Source: an uncultured Alphaproteobacteria bacterium (GTDB lineage Bacteria > Pseudomonadota > Alphaproteobacteria > Rhodobacterales > Rhodobacteraceae). Taken from it: a stretch of 12,746 bases of DNA. The stretch is from positions 15,431 to 28,176 of the forward strand of contig CAKMZE010000025.1 of assembly GCA_929200295.1 (NCBI GenBank), read 5' to 3'. The position numbers and the translations under genes are program-made. Below are positions 1-7,395 of the stretch, piece after piece. The notes under the pieces were generated by a model, which did no database searches, was not told the DNA's origin, and worked only from the letters and a program-made list of their open reading frames with translations. Numbering within the stretch: position 1 is the stretch's first letter; every line of letters starts with the position of its first letter.

Positions 1-920
1 CCGCAGGCCGCGCCATCCGGTTTGAGGCCGCCGTCGCAGGCGGTATTCCCGTCGTCAAAGCGCTCAGCGAAGGGCTGGCAGGTAATGAAATCACCCGGAT
101 TATGGGTGTGATGAACGGCAGCTGTAACTATATCCTCACCCGGATGGAGGACGCAGGGCTCTCCTACGAAGAGGTCTTTGATGAAGCCAATCAGTTGGGC
201 TATCTCGAAGCCGATCCAGAGCTGGACGTAGGTGGCATTGACGCCGGCCATAAGCTCGCCCTGCTTGCGTCGATTGCCTATGGCACCAAAGTTGATTTTG
301 CGGGTGTCAGTCTCAAAGGGATTGGTAGCGTCACAATAGAAGATATCCATCAGGCTGCGGATATGGGCTATAAGATCAAGCTCTTGGGTGTCGCACAGAT
401 GACAGGCCGTGGGTTAGAGCAACGCATGTCCCCCTGCTTGGTGCCCGATGGCTCGCCCTTGGCGCAGCTGACAGGTGGGACAAATATGATCGTCCTCGAA
501 GGCGACGCTGTGGGGCAGATCGTATTGCGCGGCGCTGGCGCTGGTGAGGGGCCAACAGCGAGTGCTGTGATGGGTGATGTGATTGATCTGGCGCGCGGAA
601 ACCGTCCGCCTGTCTTTGGTCAACCTGTGGCCAATTTGCGCAAGGCGCGCATCGCGCACTCCGCGATCCCGGCGCCCTATTACCTGCGCATGCAGCTGCT
701 CGATAAACCGGGCGCATTGGCAAAGGTTGCCAATGCACTAGGCGATGCGGGGGTATCGATCGACCGGATGCGGCAGTATGGCCATGATGATGCATCCGCA
801 CCGGTTCTGATCGTCACGCATAAAACCACGCAAACCGCATTAGATGAGGCCATCGCGGGTTTTGCCGCGACAGGCGTTGTCACAGGCACCCCGGTCTCAA
901 TCCGGATCGAAGACGTGTAA
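1..920 (+). CDS. hom: Homoserine dehydrogenase, 3' part (N-terminus outside window)
   Basis: Catalyses NAD(P)H-dependent reduction of aspartate semialdehyde to homoserine, the branch point to threonine and methionine; cytoplasmic. The frame is open from the left edge (first full codon at base 3, reading AGRAIRFEAAVAGGIP) to TAA at 918-920, giving about 305 residues; the family is usually near 430, so roughly 120 N-terminal residues with the nucleotide-binding fold are missing. Visible hallmarks are FEAAVAGGIP, the MNGSCNYILTRM segment, and the family signature EADPELDVGGIDAGHK, which holds the catalytic Asp and Lys. The last ~80 residues (from YYLRMQLLDKPGALAKVANAL) form an ACT domain, the usual site of threonine feedback control. 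glpX follows on the same strand after 117 bases with no clear terminator between them, so co-transcription is possible. The ATG at 102 is internal, not the start. Confidence 0.97.
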   Translation, partial: AGRAIRFEAAVAGGIPVVKALSEGLAGNEITRIMGVMNGSCNYILTRMEDAGLSYEEVFDEANQLGYLEADPELDVGGIDAGHKLALLASIAYGTKVDFAGVSLKGIGSVTIEDIHQAADMGYKIKLLGVAQMTGRGLEQRMSPCLVPDGSPLAQLTGGTNMIVLEGDAVGQIVLRGAGAGEGPTASAVMGDVIDLARGNRPPVFGQPVANLRKARIAHSAIPAPYYLRMQLLDKPGALAKVANALGDAGVSIDRMRQYGHDDASAPVLIVTHKTTQTALDEAIAGFAATGVVTGTPVSIRIEDV

Positions 921-1037
921 CGACGCAGACTACATCGCATTTGAATTAAATCACTTTGGCCTGTTAGCGTTCACAGTCTTGTGTCGCCCCTCGCCTGCGC
1001 GTTAGGGCATGCAAAACAGCACCAAAGGATCGTTCAC

Positions 1038-2006
1038 ATGGTTGATGCCCCAGAATTTCATGACCGCACGCTTTCGCTCGGGCTTGCCCGTGTGTCAGAG
1101 GCGGCAGCAATTGCCTGCGCGCCGCTGATTGGCCGTGGCGATGAAAAAGCGGCTGATCAAGCCGCCGTTGATGCCATGCGCACGCAGTTGAACAAGCTCG
1201 ATATCGCGGGTGTCGTTGTGATCGGCGAGGGCGAGCGTGACGAAGCGCCGATGCTCTACATCGGTGAAGAGGTCGGCAACGGCAACGGCCCCGGTGTAGA
1301 TATCGCGCTTGACCCGCTTGAGGGCACGACCCTTACCGCCAAGGATATGCCAAATGCGCTGGCGGTAATCGCAATGGGGCCGCGTGGTTCAATGCTACAT
1401 GCGCCCGATGTCTATATGGATAAGCTTGCCGTTGGTCCGGGCTACCGCCCAGGCGTTGTCACCCTAGATATGTCCCCGGCTGAACGTGTCTCGGCCCTTG
1501 CGGCGGCCAAGGGCTGCTCGGTCAATGATATCACGGTCTGCGTGCTGGAACGTCCACGCCACGAAGATACGATCAGCGAGATACGCAGCACAGGTGCCGC
1601 GATCCGGTTGATCACTGATGGCGATGTCGCGGGTGTCATGCATTGTGCGGAGCCAAATAAAACCGGGATCGATATGTATATGGGCTCTGGCGGCGCGCCA
1701 GAAGGCGTGCTTGCCGCTGCTGCGTTAAAATGTATGGGCGGGCAGATTTTTGGGCGTCTGTTGTTTCGTAATGATGATGAACGGGGCCGCGCGCAGAAAG
1801 CCGGCATTACAAATTTTGACCGGGTTTATACCCGCGATGACATGGTCACAGGCGATGTGATCTTTGCCGCCACTGGCGTCACGGATGGGTCGCTTTTGCC
1901 GGGTATTCAGCGTGAGGTCGGTTTTGTCACCGCTGAAACGATTTTGATGCGCTCAAAAACCGGCTCTGTTAGGCATATGCGCTATCGCAATCCGATCAGC
2001 GACTGA
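1038..2006 (+). CDS. glpX: Class II fructose-1,6-bisphosphatase
   Basis: Hydrolyses fructose-1,6-bisphosphate to fructose-6-phosphate in gluconeogenesis (some family members also act on sedoheptulose-1,7-bisphosphate); cytoplasmic and metal-dependent. The 322-residue product matches the family's usual length. Visible motifs: GRGDEKAAD (residues ~32-40), GEGERDEAPML (~63-73), DPLEGTT (92-98), the inositol-phosphatase-superfamily metal motif, and GGAPEG (~218-223), which carries the later metal-ligand Glu. I chose the ATG at 1038 because AAAGGA lies 8 bases upstream and MVDAPEFHDRTLSLGLARV is the expected N-terminus; an in-frame GTG at 981 would add 19 residues unlike the family and has no good ribosome binding site. 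It sits between hom and recJ, an arrangement I believe is common in Rhodobacteraceae. Assignment is firm; physiological substrate preference is inferred. Confidence 0.96.
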   Translation: MVDAPEFHDRTLSLGLARVSEAAAIACAPLIGRGDEKAADQAAVDAMRTQLNKLDIAGVVVIGEGERDEAPMLYIGEEVGNGNGPGVDIALDPLEGTTLTAKDMPNALAVIAMGPRGSMLHAPDVYMDKLAVGPGYRPGVVTLDMSPAERVSALAAAKGCSVNDITVCVLERPRHEDTISEIRSTGAAIRLITDGDVAGVMHCAEPNKTGIDMYMGSGGAPEGVLAAAALKCMGGQIFGRLLFRNDDERGRAQKAGITNFDRVYTRDDMVTGDVIFAATGVTDGSLLPGIQREVGFVTAETILMRSKTGSVRHMRYRNPISD

Positions 2007-2051
2007 TCTGGGGCGTCTGTAATTCTCTCATGGCGCACCACATGCGCCTCG

Positions 2052-2057
2052 TATAAT
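2052..2057 (+). promoter_or_regulatory. Candidate recJ -10 element
   Basis: A perfect TATAAT ends 10 bases before the recJ ATG. No convincing -35 hexamer is found 16-18 bases upstream. If used, transcription would begin at about 2063-2065, leaving only a few bases of leader, which fits the absence of a Shine-Dalgarno sequence before the ATG. The match could be chance. Confidence 0.35.
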
Positions 2058-2067
2058 ATGCGCTGTT

Positions 2068-3828
2068 ATGACAGGCATAGAAAATCAAGCGTATTTAGGG
2101 GTCACGGCCTCTCTTACTGGGCGGCATTGGGTTGGCCCAACAGCCACCCAAGAGCGTCTCGCCGAAGCGATGGCGCAATCAACGGCTTTACCGCTGCCTT
2201 TATGCCGCATCATGGTCCGGCGCGGGGTGCAGCCCGAAGAGGCTGCGCAGTTTCTCGCGCCTAAGATCAAGGAGCTTTTGCCTGACCCGCGCTCATTGCG
2301 CGACATGGAGAAAGCCGCAAAACGGTTTTTAGAGGCCGTGCGCACAAAGCGGCCCATTGCGATTTTTGCTGATTATGATGTGGATGGCGGCAGCTCGGCT
2401 GCTTTGCTGATCTCATGGCTGCGCGACATGCAGCACAGAGCCACGCTTTATGTGCCAGACCGCATTGATGAAGGATATGGGCCAAATGATGCGGCGATGG
2501 CTACGCTTGCCGAGGCACATGATCTGATTATCTGCGTGGATTGTGGCACGCTGTCCCATGGGCCTATTGCCGCGGCAAAGGGTGCGGATGTGATCGTGCT
2601 GGATCACCACTTGGGCAGCGAGACACTGCCAGACGCGCATGCAGTGGTGAACCCCAACCGCCAAGACGAAACGGGCGATCTGGCGCATCTTTGCGCGGCG
2701 GCTGTGGTGTTCTTGATGCTGGTCGAAGCCAACCGCCAGCTGAAAACGACAGGCCAACAGGGGCCTGACCTGATTGCTCTGCTTGATCTTGTTGCCTTGG
2801 CCACGGTTGCCGATGTTACGCCTTTGGTAGGGGTGAACCGCGCCTTGGTGCGCCAAGGCCTGTCTGTCATGGCGCGCCGCGAACGTCCGGGGCTTGTAGC
2901 ACTTTCTGATGTTGCCGGAATGGATGCCGCCCCCAATAGCTATCACTTGGGCTTTTTGCTTGGCCCGCGGGTGAATGCCGGCGGGCGGATCGGCAAGGCG
3001 GATCTCGGTGCGCGCTTGCTTTCAACTGCGGATATGCGCGAAGCGACCGATATCGCGGATCAATTGGATATGCTCAACACAGAGCGCAAAGCGGTCGAGG
3101 CAGAGGTGCAAGCCGCTGCCCGCGACCAAGCCGAGACACGCGGGTTTGACACCCCATTGGTTTGGGCCGCAGGTGACGGGTGGCACCCCGGTGTTGTGGG
3201 CATCGTCGCGTCACGGCTCAAAGAAACGGCCAATCGCCCCGCGATTGTCATTGGCTTTGATGGGGATGAGGGCAAAGGATCGGGGCGCTCCGTCACAGGC
3301 ATCGATCTGGGCGCGGTTATTCAGCGCATCACGGCTGAGGGGCTTCTCGTCAAAGGGGGCGGTCATAAAATGGCCGCGGGTCTCACCGTCACACGCGACA
3401 ACCTCAACGCAGCGATGGAGAGGATCGCAGCGTTACTCGCCAAACAAGGCGCTGATCAAATAGGCCCTGCTGATTTGCATCTCACTGGTGTTTTGATGCC
3501 AGCGGCAGCGACGCTCGAACTGGTCGAACAGATCGCAGATGCAGGCCCCTTTGGTGCCGGCGCATCAGCACCACGGTTTGTATTCCCCGATTGTCAGATC
3601 AATTTTGCAAAACAAGTGGGCAACAACCATCTCAAGATCACTTTTGGAGATGGCCTAGGCGCACGCCTTGATGCGATCAGTTTTGGTGCGATGGATGGTC
3701 CATTAGGGCAGACGCTCATCAACCACGCAGGCGCGAGATTCCATCTCGCAGGGCGGCTTGAGACGAATATTTGGCAGGGGCGCAAATCTGTACAGCTGAG
3801 GCTGGATGACGCGGCACCAGCCGCTTGA
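2068..3828 (+). CDS. recJ: Single-stranded-DNA-specific 5'-3' exonuclease RecJ
   Basis: Degrades single-stranded DNA 5' to 3' in RecF-pathway recombination, mismatch repair and base-excision repair; cytoplasmic, Mn/Mg-dependent. The 586-residue length equals the usual RecJ length. Domains in order: DHH domain with DYDVDG (102-107), VDCG (157-160), the DHH triad DHH (179-181) and ATVADVTPL (245-253); then LGPRVNAGGRIG (298-309); DHHA1 domain with WHPGVVGIVASRL (372-384) and GGGHKMAAG (430-438); and a C-terminal OB-like domain. The common DYDADG motif reads DYDVDG here, a conservative change. The N-terminal stretch YLGVTASLTGRHWVGP fits the family, supporting the ATG at 2068, although there is no Shine-Dalgarno sequence and only 61 bases separate it from glpX. 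Any co-transcription with hom-glpX is uncertain because of the TATAAT just upstream. Confidence 0.97.
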   Translation: MTGIENQAYLGVTASLTGRHWVGPTATQERLAEAMAQSTALPLPLCRIMVRRGVQPEEAAQFLAPKIKELLPDPRSLRDMEKAAKRFLEAVRTKRPIAIFADYDVDGGSSAALLISWLRDMQHRATLYVPDRIDEGYGPNDAAMATLAEAHDLIICVDCGTLSHGPIAAAKGADVIVLDHHLGSETLPDAHAVVNPNRQDETGDLAHLCAAAVVFLMLVEANRQLKTTGQQGPDLIALLDLVALATVADVTPLVGVNRALVRQGLSVMARRERPGLVALSDVAGMDAAPNSYHLGFLLGPRVNAGGRIGKADLGARLLSTADMREATDIADQLDMLNTERKAVEAEVQAAARDQAETRGFDTPLVWAAGDGWHPGVVGIVASRLKETANRPAIVIGFDGDEGKGSGRSVTGIDLGAVIQRITAEGLLVKGGGHKMAAGLTVTRDNLNAAMERIAALLAKQGADQIGPADLHLTGVLMPAAATLELVEQIADAGPFGAGASAPRFVFPDCQINFAKQVGNNHLKITFGDGLGARLDAISFGAMDGPLGQTLINHAGARFHLAGRLETNIWQGRKSVQLRLDDAAPAA

Positions 3829-3860
3829 ACACCATGTCGCGAAAAAAACAAAGAATCATC

Positions 3861-3889
3861 TTGCCACCCGGGCAACCCTTGCCTAAAAG
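3861..3889 (+). promoter_or_regulatory. tRNA-Glu promoter (sigma-70 type)
   Basis: TTGCCA at 3861-3866 (5 of 6 to TTGACA) is followed after exactly 17 bases by TAAAAG at 3884-3889 (4 of 6 to TATAAT). The predicted start near 3896 lies about 9 bases before the mature tRNA 5' end, as expected for a short tRNA leader. The element lies in the 76 bases between recJ and the tRNA, so the tRNA is probably transcribed independently of recJ. Confidence 0.6.
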
Positions 3890-3904
3890 CGGCTCACCAA
3901 GCGC

Positions 3905-3979
3905 GGTCCCTTCGTCTATCGGTTAGGACGCCAGGTTTTCAACCTGGAAAGAGGGGTTCGATTCCCCTAGGGACTGCCA
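3905..3979 (+). tRNA. tRNA-Glu (anticodon UUC)
   Basis: A complete cloverleaf can be folded. The acceptor stem is GGTCCCT with AGGGACT (first pair G-U), and the anticodon stem CCAGG/CCTGG encloses the loop TTTTCAA with anticodon TTC. The T arm is GAGGGGTTCGATTCCCCT, with the invariant TTCGA loop. The discriminator base is G and the CCA tail is encoded. All standard positions are intact, so the gene should be functional. It separates the housekeeping block from the transporter operon. Confidence 0.98.
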
Positions 3980-4012
3980 TGGCCTCTCAGAACAACTGGT
4001 TTATAGTTAATT

Positions 4013-4029
4013 TACACGTGTTCCGTGTA
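4013..4029. promoter_or_regulatory. Palindrome in the proX leader, possible operator
   Basis: TACACG-TGTTC-CGTGTA is an inverted repeat with perfect 6-base arms and a 5-base centre, located 176 bases before proX in a 225-base intergenic stretch (3980-4204). A second small palindrome, TTGCGCAA, lies at 4043-4050 and two overlapping GATAAT strings occur at 4054-4065. No well-spaced -35/-10 pair could be found, so the proX promoter is not located. The palindrome could bind a repressor or activator of the betaine operon, or be chance; no cognate regulator gene is in the window. The rest of the stretch shows no supported gene. Confidence 0.3.
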
Positions 4030-4204
4030 GTGCGCCGAATATTTGCGCAATGCGATAATGATAATCTTCCGCGCGCACCCCCAAACTACGTTTTCAGCGG
4101 GATGGGTGTCGCTTTTTGCTCGAAACCTAGAGAAATACATGTTCTTTTAGTGCGGCATAAGCCCGCGTAAAGGGGCAAGCGAAAAGAAACTGGGAGAAAC
4201 TATT

Positions 4205-5170
4205 ATGAAAAAACTCGTCACAGGTGCGGCCTTTGTCGCGGCATCGATGAGCGCAAACGCAGCCTATGCTGATTGCGGTGAAATCTCGATCACTGAAATG
4301 AACTGGGCATCCTCAGCTGTTGTCACTGCGGTTTCAGCATTCTTGATGGAGCAAGGCTACGGCTGCACAGTGCAAAAAGTACCGTCATCTACTGTGACTG
4401 CGATCACATCGATCACAGAAACAGGCGAGCCTGACATTCTGACCGAAGTTTGGGCAAACTCTACACCATCTTACCCTGGCCTTCTCGAAGAAGGTAAACT
4501 GGTTGAGCTGGCTGACGTTCTGTCTGACGGCGGTGTCGAAGCATGGTGGATTCCTGCGTATCTCGCAGAATCAAACCCAGAGCTGACCACATGGGAAGGC
4601 ATCATGGCGAACCCTGCGGCTGTTGGTGGCAAATTCCACGATTGCCCATCAGGTTGGGCATGCGACATCATCAACAACAACAACCTCATCGCATTGGATG
4701 CAGAGGCTGGCGGTCTTGAGCGTTTCCAGCACGGTTCAGGTGAAACACTCCAGACATCTATCGCGGCGGCATATGCTGACGAAGCTCCATGGTTTGGCTA
4801 TTACTGGGCGCCAACAGCTGTTTTGGGTAAATACCCAATGGTTGCTGTCACCGTCGGCGATTACGACGCTGATGCGCACACATGTAACGGCACAGTTGAC
4901 TGCGAGAGCCCAACTTACTCAGCATATCCTGCGTCTAAAGTTGTGACAGCTGTTGCTGGTGGTTTCTCTGAGCGCGAGCCTGAGGTTGCAGCATTGATGG
5001 CGAACGTCAGCTTTACCAACGCACAGATGGGCGAAGTTCTGGCTTGGCGTTTGGACAACAACGCGTCTTATGATGAGGCCGCTGTTTACTTCCTGACCAA
5101 CTACAAGGACGTTTGGGCAGACTGGCTGAACGACGACGCTAAGTCAAAACTGTCAGCGATCCTTCAGTAA
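4205..5170 (+). CDS. proX: Glycine betaine/proline betaine ABC transporter, periplasmic binding protein
   Basis: Captures betaine-type osmolytes in the periplasm and delivers them to the ProW/ProV importer. The 321-residue product starts with a Sec signal peptide (MKKLVTGAAFVAASMSANAAYA, likely cleaved after residue 22) and continues with an OpuAC-type fold. The segment CPSGWAC (147-153) matches the disulfide-bridged loop of E. coli ProX that supplies one Trp of the ligand aromatic box; W201 in FGYYWAP corresponds to another, and W34 or W83 may complete the cage. Six cysteines (24, 54, 147, 153, 227, 233) suggest three disulfides. GGGAG at 4192-4196 precedes the ATG by 8 bases. Codon choice (many GCA/GCT, TCA/TCT, CCA) differs from neighbours, as in abundant proteins. 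A hairpin follows the stop, then proW. The exact substrate (glycine betaine, proline betaine, DMSP or similar) cannot be read from sequence. Confidence 0.93.
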   Translation: MKKLVTGAAFVAASMSANAAYADCGEISITEMNWASSAVVTAVSAFLMEQGYGCTVQKVPSSTVTAITSITETGEPDILTEVWANSTPSYPGLLEEGKLVELADVLSDGGVEAWWIPAYLAESNPELTTWEGIMANPAAVGGKFHDCPSGWACDIINNNNLIALDAEAGGLERFQHGSGETLQTSIAAAYADEAPWFGYYWAPTAVLGKYPMVAVTVGDYDADAHTCNGTVDCESPTYSAYPASKVVTAVAGGFSEREPEVAALMANVSFTNAQMGEVLAWRLDNNASYDEAAVYFLTNYKDVWADWLNDDAKSKLSAILQ

Positions 5171-5185
5171 TTAAAAACAAATACC

Positions 5186-5213
5186 GCCTCCCCGCCCGCA
5201 TGGTCGGGGAGGC
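5186..5213 (+). terminator. Intercistronic hairpin between proX and proW (partial terminator or 3' stabiliser)
   Basis: GCCTCCCCG (5186-5194) pairs perfectly with CGGGGAGGC (5205-5213); two further C-G pairs can form inside the 10-base loop. It begins 16 bases after the proX stop and is followed by ATTTCTATTT, a weak U-tract. Such hairpins in binding-protein operons commonly cause partial termination or protect the upstream mRNA, giving more binding protein than permease; that role is inferred here. Confidence 0.7.
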
Positions 5214-5237
5214 ATTTCTATTTAGGGGAGTGGGAAA

Positions 5238-6266
5238 ATGGCCTTTTATGACGGGCTTTTCAAAATGTTGGGTCTCAGTGACTGGTGCGATGGCGCATCA
5301 TCTGATGCGCCCATGTCGATGGCAGATTTGCTTGCGCAAAGTTCAGGTGAGGCGGCAAGCGGTCCGTTCTTTCCGTTTCCATCGCTTGATAATCTAAACG
5401 AAAGCTGTTCCAGCATTATCCAATCCCGCGATGTCACCAAAGGCATCGAAAACGGATTTCTTGCCGCAAAACCTGCACTGAAAACTGTGCTTGACCCGAT
5501 CACCCAGCCATTGAGCTGGTTGTTGGACGGGGCACTATGGACATTTGAGGTAACGCCTTGGTTCATTATGGTGCCGATTTTGGTGGCAATCGCATATTGG
5601 GCGTCGCGCTCTGTTGGTGTGACGATCTTTGTTGCATTCTCGATTATGCTGCTTGGGTTTGTGGATCATTATGATGTCGCGATGCAGACGCTATCGATCA
5701 TCTTTGTCTGTACCGGTATCTCGGTCGCGCTTGGGGTGCCCATTGGCATCGCCATGTCAAAATCTGATCGCTTACAAAAATCGACCGTGCCGATACTCGA
5801 TCTGTTACAAACCCTACCGACGTTTGTGTATCTTATCCCACTGATCTTTCTCTTCTCGGTCACGGAATCAAAGCTATATGGTATCGCGATTATCCTTTAT
5901 GCGATTGTCCCTGTGATCCGTCTGACGGACCTTGGCATTCGCTTGGTCGATCAAGACGTGATTGAGGCGGCCAATGCCTTTGGCATGAACGGCCGGCAAA
6001 AGCTGATGGGCGTCGAGCTTCCGCTCGCATTGCCCAATATCATGGCAGGGATCAACCAAACGATCATGATGTCATTGGCGATGGTTGTGATCGCCTCACT
6101 GGTCTCTGCACCGGGGCTAGGCGTGAACGTGCTGCGCGGTATTCGCAACCTTGAGCTGGGCGTGGGTATTGTTGCGGGCATCGGGATCGTGCTCTTGGCG
6201 GTGATCCTTGACCGCGTTTCAAAGGCCGCATTATCGCGGGTCGATATGACACGGGTGAAACACTAA
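5238..6266 (+). CDS. proW: Glycine betaine/proline betaine ABC transporter, permease
   Basis: Inner-membrane channel subunit of the betaine importer. The 342-residue product has a long cytoplasmic N-terminal part (about residues 1-105, typical of ProW) followed by hydrophobic segments around 107-122, 126-142, 150-172, 192-208, 212-228, 268-290 and 303-325. The cytoplasmic EAA loop that docks on the ATPase is clear: EAANAFGMNGRQKLMGVELP (243-262). AGGGGAG at 5224-5230 lies 7 bases before the ATG at 5238, making this start strong. It lies 67 bases after proX, separated by a GC-rich hairpin, and its TAA overlaps the proV ATG by one base (TAATG), implying translational coupling of permease and ATPase. 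Family assignment is firm; ligand identity is not determined by this subunit. Confidence 0.95.
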   Translation: MAFYDGLFKMLGLSDWCDGASSDAPMSMADLLAQSSGEAASGPFFPFPSLDNLNESCSSIIQSRDVTKGIENGFLAAKPALKTVLDPITQPLSWLLDGALWTFEVTPWFIMVPILVAIAYWASRSVGVTIFVAFSIMLLGFVDHYDVAMQTLSIIFVCTGISVALGVPIGIAMSKSDRLQKSTVPILDLLQTLPTFVYLIPLIFLFSVTESKLYGIAIILYAIVPVIRLTDLGIRLVDQDVIEAANAFGMNGRQKLMGVELPLALPNIMAGINQTIMMSLAMVVIASLVSAPGLGVNVLRGIRNLELGVGIVAGIGIVLLAVILDRVSKAALSRVDMTRVKH

Positions 6267-7327
6267 TGAGCGGAAAAGATATGAACGATATGCCCAAAGT
6301 CCGCCTGCGGGGTCTTTATAAGATCTTTGGTACCGATCCAGCTGAAGCTTTGGATCATGTGCGCAATGGGACAAGCAAAGAAGACCTGTTGGTGCAGCAC
6401 AAACACGTGCTGGGCCTGCAAGACATCAACGTCGATATGCAAGCAGGTGAAATCACCGTTGTGATGGGGCTGTCTGGCTCTGGTAAATCAACGCTGATCC
6501 GCCATGTGAACCGGCTCATTGATCCGACGGCGGGTGAGATCCTCGTGGACGGTGTGGATGTCATGGGCCTGTCCGAGGACGGCCTGCGCAAAATCCGCCA
6601 AGACAAGATGTCGATGGTGTTCCAAAAGTTCGCCCTTCTGCCGCATCGGTCGGTGCTGCATAATGCGGCGATGGCGCTTGAAGTGCGCGGTGTCTCTGAG
6701 GCCGATCGCACAGCAGAGGCCATGAAATGGCTCGCGCGGGTTGGGCTGCAAGGATATGAAAACCATTATCCTGCGCAGCTCTCTGGGGGGATGCAGCAAC
6801 GTGTGGGTATCGCCCGCGCCCTAACTGCGAACACCGATATCATGCTCATGGATGAGGCATTCTCGGCGCTTGATCCGCTGATCCGCACCGATATGCAGGA
6901 TCTGCTGCTTGAGCTGCAAGAAGAGCTGCATAAGACGATCATCTTTATCACCCATGATCTTGATGAAGCGCTGAAACTGTCGGACCATCTGGTGATCCTC
7001 AAAGACGGGGCGGTCGTGCAGCAAGGTGAACCACAAGACATCCTGTTGAACCCATGCGATCCTTATATCGAGGATTTCGTGAGCGACATTAACCGTGCGC
7101 GCGTCTTGCGCATACGCTCTGTCATGGGGCCGCTGAATGCGGGCGCCGATTATGCAGGGGATGTTGATGCTGATGACAACCTCGAAAGCCTGATCGCTGT
7201 GTCTGGCGGTGAGACCAATAAAATCTACCGTGTCGTCAAAGACGGTGAGGCCATTGGTCAGCTTGATATGCGCGATCTTGTGCGCGCCTTGGTCCCGCGC
7301 GTGTCATCTGCGCAGCAAAGCGCCTAA
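6266..7327 (+). CDS. proV: Glycine betaine/proline betaine ABC transporter, ATP-binding protein
   Basis: Cytoplasmic ATPase that powers betaine uptake through ProW. The 353-residue product shows the ProV-type N-terminal extension (YKIFGTDPAEAL), Walker A GLSGSGKST (68-76), Q-loop Gln120, signature LSGGMQQ (172-178), Walker B and catalytic Glu in MLMDEAFSALD (193-203, Glu197), and the switch His230 in ITHD. After the ATPase domain only about 75 residues remain (from ~279), room for one degenerate CBS-like domain, whereas E. coli ProV (about 400 residues) has a CBS pair that senses ionic strength; osmotic gating may therefore differ. The ATG overlaps the proW stop by one base. It is the last gene of the operon, followed by the palindrome, repeat and terminator at 7342-7422. 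Confidence 0.95.
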   Translation: MSGKDMNDMPKVRLRGLYKIFGTDPAEALDHVRNGTSKEDLLVQHKHVLGLQDINVDMQAGEITVVMGLSGSGKSTLIRHVNRLIDPTAGEILVDGVDVMGLSEDGLRKIRQDKMSMVFQKFALLPHRSVLHNAAMALEVRGVSEADRTAEAMKWLARVGLQGYENHYPAQLSGGMQQRVGIARALTANTDIMLMDEAFSALDPLIRTDMQDLLLELQEELHKTIIFITHDLDEALKLSDHLVILKDGAVVQQGEPQDILLNPCDPYIEDFVSDINRARVLRIRSVMGPLNAGADYAGDVDADDNLESLIAVSGGETNKIYRVVKDGEAIGQLDMRDLVRALVPRVSSAQQSA

Positions 7328-7341
7328 ACCAACCGAAGCGA

Positions 7342-7361
7342 TCAAATTTCAAGAAATTTGA
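7342..7361. repeat. AT-rich palindrome after proV
   Basis: TCAAATTTC-AA-GAAATTTGA has perfect 9-base arms around a 2-base centre, starting 15 bases after the proV stop. It can form an AT-rich stem or a protein-binding palindrome. It abuts the GGCCTCCGGCGGGG element and may act with it in 3'-end formation. Confidence 0.6.
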
Positions 7362-7382
7362 GGCCTCCGGCGGGGATATTTT
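7362..7382 (+). repeat. Rhodobacteraceae-type 3' intergenic motif
   Basis: GGCCTCCGGCGGGG followed by ATATTTT. From memory, very similar strings (CCTCCGGCGGG followed by a TATTTT run) recur downstream of many genes in Rhodobacteraceae genomes. The GC part can fold into a tiny hairpin and is followed by a T-rich run, so it may be a compact termination or processing signal. Only one copy is in this window, so the repeat status rests on recollection, not on the sequence. Confidence 0.45.
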
Positions 7383-7395
7383 AAAACCTAAGAAT

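Noticed and set aside
376..801. 141-codon minus-strand ORF within hom
   Set aside because: It is antisense to the well-supported homoserine dehydrogenase; its His/Arg/Ala-rich composition is typical of a shadow frame.
979..1001. Possible glpX promoter TTGTGT-17-TTAGGG
   Set aside because: The -10 match is poor and the spacer very GC-rich; not enough to claim a promoter.
981..1037. GTG start extending glpX by 19 residues
   Set aside because: No ribosome binding site and no family similarity in the extension; the ATG at 1038 has AAAGGA at good spacing and gives the standard N-terminus.
2413..2946. 177-codon minus-strand ORF inside recJ, and similar long antisense frames elsewhere
   Set aside because: These are antisense shadows of GC-rich coding sequence; the plus-strand RecJ has every expected motif and the antisense product resembles nothing.
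3979..4170. 63-codon ORF starting at the last base of the tRNA
   Set aside because: Its ATG overlaps the encoded CCA tail, it has no ribosome binding site, and the translation shows no domain or family character; it lies in the proX leader.
3905..4204. tRNA-Glu as an integration site for an island carrying proXWV
   Set aside because: No integrase gene, and no second copy of the tRNA 3' end was seen in the window; the transporter operon looks like normal content for this group.
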